A stretch of 64,000 bases of DNA. Source: Thalassobacillus devorans. GTDB lineage: Bacteria; Bacillota; Bacilli; Bacillales; Halobacillaceae. The position numbers and the translations under genes were made by a program. Position 1 is the stretch's first letter; each line of letters begins with the position of its first letter. Location of the stretch: contig NZ_JAASRY010000001.1 of assembly GCF_011761345.1 (NCBI RefSeq), positions 186,001 through 250,000 on the forward strand, written 5' to 3'. The notes under the pieces were generated by a model. It saw only the letters and a program-made list of their open reading frames with translations. It had not been told where the DNA came from and ran no database searches. Positions 58,828-64,000 of the stretch are shown here, piece after piece.

Positions 58828-59854
58828 AACAGTATGGATGTATATATTCAGTGGAGGGTTTGTACTTAGTGCAGCCCTTCTTGGTTTATTTGTCAGCAGT
58901 GTATCTTTTCCTTTGACTGCTGTTCTGGACGTGCTGGCAGAGAAAATGTTCGGGAGTGACATCTTCGGGCATGAAGGATCCAGTAATATCGAGGTCATCA
59001 TATGGGAAATACGTTTTCCCCGGGTGTTGCTGGCGTTATTCGTCGGAGCCTCGTTATCGATTGCCGGCGCATCTTTCCAGGGACTTTTAAGAAATCCGCT
59101 GGCCGACCCGTACACGATCGGTGTTTCGTCAGGAGCGGCACTTGGGGCAGTTGCCGTACTTTATTTTCAAATCTCCATCGCTTTTCTGGGGAGCTATACT
59201 TTACCTGTCGTTGCTATACTTGGCGGGTTCATCACGATGATGATCGTTTTTATTATCACCAGGCTGTCCAGCCGTGATTTGAATATTGAGACGATCATCC
59301 TTGCTGGGATCATTATCAGCGCCTTCATCGGTGCAGTCATCTCTCTGATTATCGCACTCAGCGACAGAGAGGATATGCGCCAGATTCTTTACTGGCTGAT
59401 GGGAAATATCGGTATGAGAGGGTGGAGTCACGTACAGCTGATCGTTCCGTTTTTCATCGTGGGTGTCATTCTCCTGTTGTCACGCACGCATGACCTGAAT
59501 GCTTTTGCACTTGGTGAGGAATCAGCCGGACACCTCGGAGTGAATGTCCAGGGAGGGAAAGTCCTGATTTTAGTAGGAGCCTCGTTATTGACGGGTGCGT
59601 CTGTCGCTGTTTCGGGATCGATCGGCTTTGTCGGTCTCGTCATCCCGCACTTTGTCAGGCTGATCACTGGACCGGATCATAAGCATGTCCTGCCATTGTC
59701 AATGTTGACAGGAGGGGGATTTTTAGTTCTGGCCGATTTGATCTCGAGGGCAATCATCGCACCGAAGGAATTGCCGATCGGTGTCATTACTGCTCTGATT
59801 GGCGCGCCGATATTTGCAGTGCTGCTGGTCCGTGAACGGATGAGAAAGGGGTGA
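58820..59854 (+). CDS. btuC: Cobalamin ABC permease (BtuC-like)
   Basis: A FecCD-type permease (344 residues) with about ten helices. IRFPRVLLALFVGASLSIAG (about 70), FQGLLRNPLADPYTIGVSSG (about 92), SGSIGFVGLVIPHFVRLITG (about 268), and the C-terminal ITALIGAPIFAVLL. GTG at 58820 overlaps the btuF stop by 8 bp; ATG 58838 is possible too. Confidence 0.88.
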   Translation: MNKTVWMYIFSGGFVLSAALLGLFVSSVSFPLTAVLDVLAEKMFGSDIFGHEGSSNIEVIIWEIRFPRVLLALFVGASLSIAGASFQGLLRNPLADPYTIGVSSGAALGAVAVLYFQISIAFLGSYTLPVVAILGGFITMMIVFIITRLSSRDLNIETIILAGIIISAFIGAVISLIIALSDREDMRQILYWLMGNIGMRGWSHVQLIVPFFIVGVILLLSRTHDLNAFALGEESAGHLGVNVQGGKVLILVGASLLTGASVAVSGSIGFVGLVIPHFVRLITGPDHKHVLPLSMLTGGGFLVLADLISRAIIAPKELPIGVITALIGAPIFAVLLVRERMRKG

Positions 59855-59858
59855 AAGC

Positions 59859-61322
59859 ATGATAGAAACCAATGGCCTGGCAGGCGGATACCAGAAAGAG
59901 GATATCCTTACAGATATCAACCTGATTATCGAAGAAGGTGACTTTTTTGCGTTAATAGGACCGAATGGCAGTGGGAAAACGACGCTGCTAAGGCTTATGA
60001 CCGGAGCGTTAGAGCCTTCACGTGGAAGTATTTATGTGGCTGGTAAACCGATCCAAACGTATTCCTCCAGAAAAAAAGCGAAAATGATGGCAGTGCTCGC
60101 ACAGAATTCCCATGTGGAATTTGATTTTTCCGTCGAAGAAATCGTCATGCTCGGGCGCTATCCTCATCAAAAAGGACTGATCAAGCATATTTCCCCCAGG
60201 GACAAGGAAGTGGTTTCCGAAGTGATGAAGCAGACGGAAGTCTACCATTACCGGGACAAACCGTTTAAGTGGCTGAGTGGCGGAGAAAAGCAGCGCGTAC
60301 TGCTGGCAAAAGCCCTTGCCCAGGAGCCGAGAATCCTGTTTTTAGATGAGCCGACCAACCATCTCGACGTCAAACACACGGTCGATATGCTGCAGCACTT
60401 AAAAGAGCACCAGAAAAATCGCCAGATGACGATTGTCGCCATCCTTCATGACCTGAACACGGCAGCTTTATTTGCTGACAAGTTTGCTGCTCTTCATCAA
60501 GGCCGGCTGGTGAAAAAGGGTGATCTCTCTGTATTAAAAAATGAAGCTTTATTGCAAAAAGTATATGGTGTTGATATCAAGCACCATAGCCATCCTACGC
60601 TTGCAAAACCCCAGATGCTCGTCGCTCCTGAAAAAATGGAGGAGCCGAATCTTCGTACCCTGGAGGGTGAGGTGGAGCAGAATGAGCAGTACATTCATAT
60701 TGCCTTTCCTCGTCCGCTCCGGGTGCTATCCAACGCGGTTTCAGGGGGAGGGTTGCAGTGGCACAGCCATTTTTGTAATTTTCACGTACCAAAAAACTAC
60801 GATTGCCAGGATCCTGCTGCCGATGTACTCAGGTGGCTGGAGGATGCGAACATTCCTGCTGGGGACACATTGGGGATGATGACGGCAGTCAAGCTTGCAG
60901 ACCAGGCGTTCGTAAGAGAGACGATCATGGACACGCCTGTTTTCACGGTCGTTACCGCCGGTGTCGGTAATGCAGTAGATATCACAGAAAATCACCCGGC
61001 AGAGGAAGAATGGCAAGTCGGTACCATTAATATCATGGTGTTTCTTGATTCCCATTTGACGGATGGGGCATTCGTCAATGCTGTCCAGTCCGCAACCGAA
61101 GCAAAAACGAAGGCACTGGCGGACATGCAGGTTGCAGACCCGGCTACAAAGACCATTGCCACTGGCACATCAACCGACAGCATCGCTATTGCTGCAACCC
61201 AACAGGGAGAATCAACCCCGTATGCAGGATCCGGAACCAGAGTAGGAAAAGCGATTGGACAAAGTGTTTATCGTGCTGTCACCGAAGCGATCGAAAACTA
61301 TCGACAGAGGACGGACAAGTAG
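59859..61322 (+). CDS. BtuD ATPase fused to CbiZ (adenosylcobinamide amidohydrolase)
   Basis: A 487-residue two-domain protein. The ABC ATPase (1-255) has Walker A GPNGSGKTT, signature WLSGGEKQR and Walker B ILFLDEPTNHLD. After a linker (about 255-275), a CbiZ domain (about 275-480) includes SNAVSGGGLQWHSHFCNFHV in pieces (SNAVSGGG, WHSHFCNFHV), TAGVGNAVDIT and GTSTDSIAIAATQQG with the usual Gly-rich loops. It couples import of corrinoids (BtuF-BtuC-BtuD) to CbiZ cleavage of adenosyl-(pseudo)cobinamide, so incomplete corrinoids can be remodelled. The fusion is known from some Bacillus species. Confidence 0.87.
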   Translation: MIETNGLAGGYQKEDILTDINLIIEEGDFFALIGPNGSGKTTLLRLMTGALEPSRGSIYVAGKPIQTYSSRKKAKMMAVLAQNSHVEFDFSVEEIVMLGRYPHQKGLIKHISPRDKEVVSEVMKQTEVYHYRDKPFKWLSGGEKQRVLLAKALAQEPRILFLDEPTNHLDVKHTVDMLQHLKEHQKNRQMTIVAILHDLNTAALFADKFAALHQGRLVKKGDLSVLKNEALLQKVYGVDIKHHSHPTLAKPQMLVAPEKMEEPNLRTLEGEVEQNEQYIHIAFPRPLRVLSNAVSGGGLQWHSHFCNFHVPKNYDCQDPAADVLRWLEDANIPAGDTLGMMTAVKLADQAFVRETIMDTPVFTVVTAGVGNAVDITENHPAEEEWQVGTINIMVFLDSHLTDGAFVNAVQSATEAKTKALADMQVADPATKTIATGTSTDSIAIAATQQGESTPYAGSGTRVGKAIGQSVYRAVTEAIENYRQRTDK

Positions 61323-62276
61323 ATGGGTTTCTTGGAATATCACCTGTATCTTATGCTGGCTGCGATTATTCTCGACCTGGTCATCGGTGATCCTAAACTT
61401 TTTCCTCATCCGGTAGTGATCATAGGCAAGTTGATTACTTTTTTGGATAAAAAATGGAACAAGGGAAGGCACCGGAGGGCGAAGGGGTTCCTGCTGCTTG
61501 GGGCTGTTACTGTTATAACCTATATTTCAATTGGCATGGTTGTATACCTGGCTGGACGGGTTTCTTTCTGGGCAGGAGCGGCGCTGGAGGTATACTTGAT
61601 CTCCTCTACGATAGCGATCAAAGGCTTACATCAGGCAGGTGAAGAAGTAGGTAAGCCATTGCGTGAAGGCTCCCTTACTTTGGCGCGGGAGAAACTCAGC
61701 TATATCGTTGGCCGCGATACGGAAGCGTTAGACGAGTCCGAAATTGTTCGTGGAACAGTTGAAACGGTTGCAGAGAATACGGTGGATGGCATTACCGCTC
61801 CGCTATTCTGGGCGCTGATCGGGGGAGCCCCGCTTGCCATGATCTACCGGGCCGTGAACACACTCGATTCCATGGTCGGGTATAAAAATGAGCGATATGA
61901 ATCATTCGGGTTTGCTTCTGCCCGCTTTGATGACCTTGTCAACTGGATACCTGCAAGGATTACGGCTGTTTGTATGTGGCTCGCTGCATCGATTTACCCG
62001 GCATTTCACAAGAGGAATGCCTATCGGGTCACATTACGTGATGCCAGCAAGCACCCAAGTCCGAACAGCGGCTGGCCGGAGGCGATGACCGCAGGTTTGC
62101 TCGGTGTCCAGCTTGGCGGCGTCAATACTTACAAAGGGGTCGTATCCAATCGCAGCAAAATCGGTAACCCACTAACAGAACTGAAAACAGAACATATTGC
62201 CCAGTCGATTAACATCATGCATGGCGGCTGGCTGGTATTTATTCTATTTTTAAGCGGATGGTTAATCGTAAGTTAA
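61323..62276 (+). CDS. cbiB: Adenosylcobinamide-phosphate synthase
   Basis: A 317-residue integral membrane enzyme attaching the aminopropanol phosphate. LDLVIGDPKLFPHPVVIIG (about 17), EVIVRGTVETVAENTVDG (as RGTVETVAENTVDG, about 142), VNTLDSMVGYKNERYESFG (about 178; written NTLDSMVGYKNERY) and ASKHPSPNSGWPEAMTAG (about 240). ATG follows the previous stop immediately. Confidence 0.92.
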   Translation: MGFLEYHLYLMLAAIILDLVIGDPKLFPHPVVIIGKLITFLDKKWNKGRHRRAKGFLLLGAVTVITYISIGMVVYLAGRVSFWAGAALEVYLISSTIAIKGLHQAGEEVGKPLREGSLTLAREKLSYIVGRDTEALDESEIVRGTVETVAENTVDGITAPLFWALIGGAPLAMIYRAVNTLDSMVGYKNERYESFGFASARFDDLVNWIPARITAVCMWLAASIYPAFHKRNAYRVTLRDASKHPSPNSGWPEAMTAGLLGVQLGGVNTYKGVVSNRSKIGNPLTELKTEHIAQSINIMHGGWLVFILFLSGWLIVS

Positions 62277-62288
62277 GGAGGAAACGTT

Positions 62289-63371
62289 ATGGTACTACCT
62301 GCACACGGTGGACAGCCTGCCCGTATTGCCGCGTCTATTGGCATGGAAGCGGAAGGGAGAGTCTATGATTTCAGTGCCAACATTAATCCTATTGGTCCGC
62401 AGGCCTGGCTGTCTGATCAGCTACCCCGTCTGATGAAGGAAATAGCGAACTATCCAGACCCTGAATATAAAGAGGCGTACGCTGCTCTTTCCAGACAAGA
62501 AGGGATGAATCCGGAACAGCTGCTTTTGACCAATGGAGGAGCGGAAGCCATTTTTCTAATCGCCCAGTTATTTCATGGCAAAAAAGCATTGATCATCGAT
62601 CCGACTTTTTCTGAATATGAGCGGGCCTGCCGGGCATTTGATGTAGAGATTACACATCTCCAGTTAAATCAGTCGTTCCGGTTTCCAGTGGAAGCGATGG
62701 CGCAGAGAGTGGCTGAAGTGGACGTCGTATTCCTGTGCCGGCCGAATAATCCGACGGGAACACTTTTGTCTTTTACAGAGTTGGAATATTTACTAAAACT
62801 AGGACTGGAGACGGACACAACGATTGTCATAGATGAAGCATTTGTGCATTTTCTTTTTGAAACGGAGCTTTCTGTTAAGAAGCTGCTCGCTTTCTATCCT
62901 AACCTGATTGTCCTTCGGTCGTTAACAAAGATTTTTGCCATTCCCGGCCTGCGGGCAGGCTATATCATGGCTGGCGCTGACTGGGTTCAGAAACTGCAGA
63001 AAAAGCAGCCGCCATGGAGTGTTAACGGGATAACAGCGGGCTTATTACCAGCACTGCTGTCTGATGAAAACTTTATGGCAAGGACGAAAGACTGGCTGAA
63101 GGGTGAGTGTGAGAAACTTACGGAAAACCTGACAGCCCTTGGATTTATACATACCGTATCGAGCGTCAACTTCTATTTACTGAAGGACGGAAACAGACCA
63201 AACGACACAGAGAAGCTGTTCCGGTTTTTAGTAGCAAATAACATCATTCCCAGGGATACAGACAATTTCAAAGGGCTGGATGGCCGTTACCTGAGGCTTG
63301 CTGTCAGGAGTGCGGATGAAAATGATTATCTGCTCCAGGTGCTGAAAAAATGGAGGGATCAGCCATGTTGA
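62289..63371 (+). CDS. cobD: CobD/CobC-like threonine-phosphate decarboxylase (aminotransferase fold)
   Basis: A 360-residue PLP enzyme making (R)-1-amino-2-propanol phosphate. FSANINPIGPQAW (about 28), LLLTNGGAEAIFLIAQLF (about 78), CRPNNPTGTLL (about 152), TIVIDEAFVHF (about 178) and the PLP Lys in SLTKIFAIPGLRAGY (about 213). TAAGGAGG precedes the ATG. Confidence 0.87.
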   Translation: MVLPAHGGQPARIAASIGMEAEGRVYDFSANINPIGPQAWLSDQLPRLMKEIANYPDPEYKEAYAALSRQEGMNPEQLLLTNGGAEAIFLIAQLFHGKKALIIDPTFSEYERACRAFDVEITHLQLNQSFRFPVEAMAQRVAEVDVVFLCRPNNPTGTLLSFTELEYLLKLGLETDTTIVIDEAFVHFLFETELSVKKLLAFYPNLIVLRSLTKIFAIPGLRAGYIMAGADWVQKLQKKQPPWSVNGITAGLLPALLSDENFMARTKDWLKGECEKLTENLTALGFIHTVSSVNFYLLKDGNRPNDTEKLFRFLVANNIIPRDTDNFKGLDGRYLRLAVRSADENDYLLQVLKKWRDQPC

Positions 63372-63898
63372 CCTTCATTTCCGGTGGTGCCCGATCGGGA
63401 AAAAGCAGCTTTGCAGAAAAGCTGGCACTGGAAAGCTATCACAAACATAAGGATGGAAATTTGTATTACTTCGCAACTTCCGTGCCATCTGATGAAGAAA
63501 TGGAAGCACGGATTGCCCGCCATCGTGGTGATCGAGGGGAAGAATGGCAAACCATTGAGGCTTCACTGCATGTAAAAGATAGATTATGTGATTTACCAAC
63601 AGAAAGTACCGTGCTGATCGACTGTCTGACCGTATGGCTTAGTAACAGGCTGTACATCGGCCAGGCAGGATGGGAGACAATCATGCAGGAAGTGAGCGGC
63701 TGGATTCAGACAGCCCAGGCGCGGCAGTTGAACTTATATATTGTCTCCAATGATGTGAATGAAGGGATACCGTCGAGTGTGGACAGTGTTGCTTCCTATA
63801 CCTGCATGCTGGAAAAGCTGCACCAGTATATCATTTCTAGTGCAGAGAAAGTCTATCAGGTGATTGCTGGACTTCCTGTCAAATGGAAGGATGATTGA
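63365..63898 (+). CDS. cobU: Adenosylcobinamide kinase/guanylyltransferase
   Basis: A 177-residue bifunctional enzyme. P-loop ISGGARSGKSSFAEKLAL (5-22), the guanylylated His in ARIARHRGDRG (about 45) and VLIDCLTVWLSNRLY (about 81). ATG 63365 has GGAGGG before it and overlaps cobD by 7 bp. Confidence 0.92.
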   Translation: MLTFISGGARSGKSSFAEKLALESYHKHKDGNLYYFATSVPSDEEMEARIARHRGDRGEEWQTIEASLHVKDRLCDLPTESTVLIDCLTVWLSNRLYIGQAGWETIMQEVSGWIQTAQARQLNLYIVSNDVNEGIPSSVDSVASYTCMLEKLHQYIISSAEKVYQVIAGLPVKWKDD

Positions 63899-64000
63899 AT
63901 GAAAGGTTTTGGTTATGGACTGGTGCTTGCCTTGCAATTTCTTACAAGGGTCCCGCTGCCCGTTAATGTACCGTGGGAGAAAGCCGTACTGAAGGGAGCG
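63899..64000 (+). CDS. cobS: Adenosylcobinamide-GDP ribazoletransferase (partial)
   Basis: Only 34 codons are inside the window. GYGLVLALQFLTRVPLPVNV is the N-terminus of CobS, the cobalamin synthase, which joins the nucleotide loop. The ATG follows the cobU stop directly. The gene continues past the right edge. Confidence 0.8.
   Translation, partial: MKGFGYGLVLALQFLTRVPLPVNVPWEKAVLKGA

Noticed and set aside
1-64000. CRISPR arrays, tRNA or rRNA genes, integrases or transposases
   Set aside because: None of their sequence hallmarks was seen on either strand in this reading; a program scan would be decisive for tRNAs.

Overview
The window looks like the chromosome of a moderately low-GC, spore-forming, probably halotolerant member of the Bacillaceae (Virgibacillus/Oceanobacillus/Halobacillus-like). 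The support is strong AGGAGG ribosome sites, frequent TTG and GTG starts, sporulation genes (a CwlC-like mother-cell amidase, SpoIIP), sigma-K and sigma-E type promoters, a Zur-controlled zinc-free S14, a cobalamin riboswitch, and acidic proteins. I saw no rRNA, tRNA, CRISPR array, prophage or intact insertion sequence.

Layout. (1) 0-6.9 kb: a spore-lysis type amidase, then a minus-strand set (coiled-coil protein, JAMM/JAB peptidase, a 48-residue basic micro-protein), then a plus-strand set of unknown proteins starting with a beta-rich, Cys-containing candidate spore-surface protein. (2) 7.0-16.7 kb: two surface-glycan transferases and a complete pseudaminic-acid pathway (PseB, PseC, an extra epimerase, an SpsF-type CMP-sugar synthetase, PseG, PseH, PseI). 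Its context resembles the B. subtilis sps locus, so it probably decorates the spore. (3) 16.8-20 kb: a flavin monooxygenase, a Dabb protein and an aromatic-acid transporter. (4) 20-24.6 kb: a TetR repressor facing an MMPL exporter and a YhgE-like secreted partner, with repressor-type palindromes on the promoter. (5) 24.6-26.1 kb: a 21-bp periodic repeat array, a lipoprotein, a two-domain AbrB-like protein and a gene fragment.

(6) 26.2-36.9 kb is the most interesting region. A LacI-controlled block encodes a complete ECF transporter, a fumarylacetoacetase-family enzyme, two nucleoside phosphorylases, an adenosine-type deaminase, a class II aldolase, an MtnA-like isomerase and an XapX micro-protein. 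Together they form a candidate import and breakdown route for 5'-deoxy- or 5'-methylthio-nucleosides (possibly ordinary nucleosides), ending in dihydroxyacetone phosphate and a two-carbon aldehyde. Malate synthase G follows.

(7) 39.4-46.2 kb: a KdgR-like regulator, KDG kinase, a hexulose-phosphate synthase/isomerase pair, KDPG aldolase and a TRAP transporter form a sugar-acid operon with an unexpected RuMP-type pair. (8) 46.2-49.8 kb: DUF2975/XRE, DUF817 and SpoIIP. (9) 50.3-52.8 kb: two Zur boxes over an unknown gene and over rpsN2-flavoprotein, followed by what looks like a decayed YciC/CobW remnant and the second AbrB-like paralogue. (10) 52.9-64 kb: a cobalamin riboswitch and a cobalamin assembly, uptake and salvage operon that runs off the right edge in cobS.
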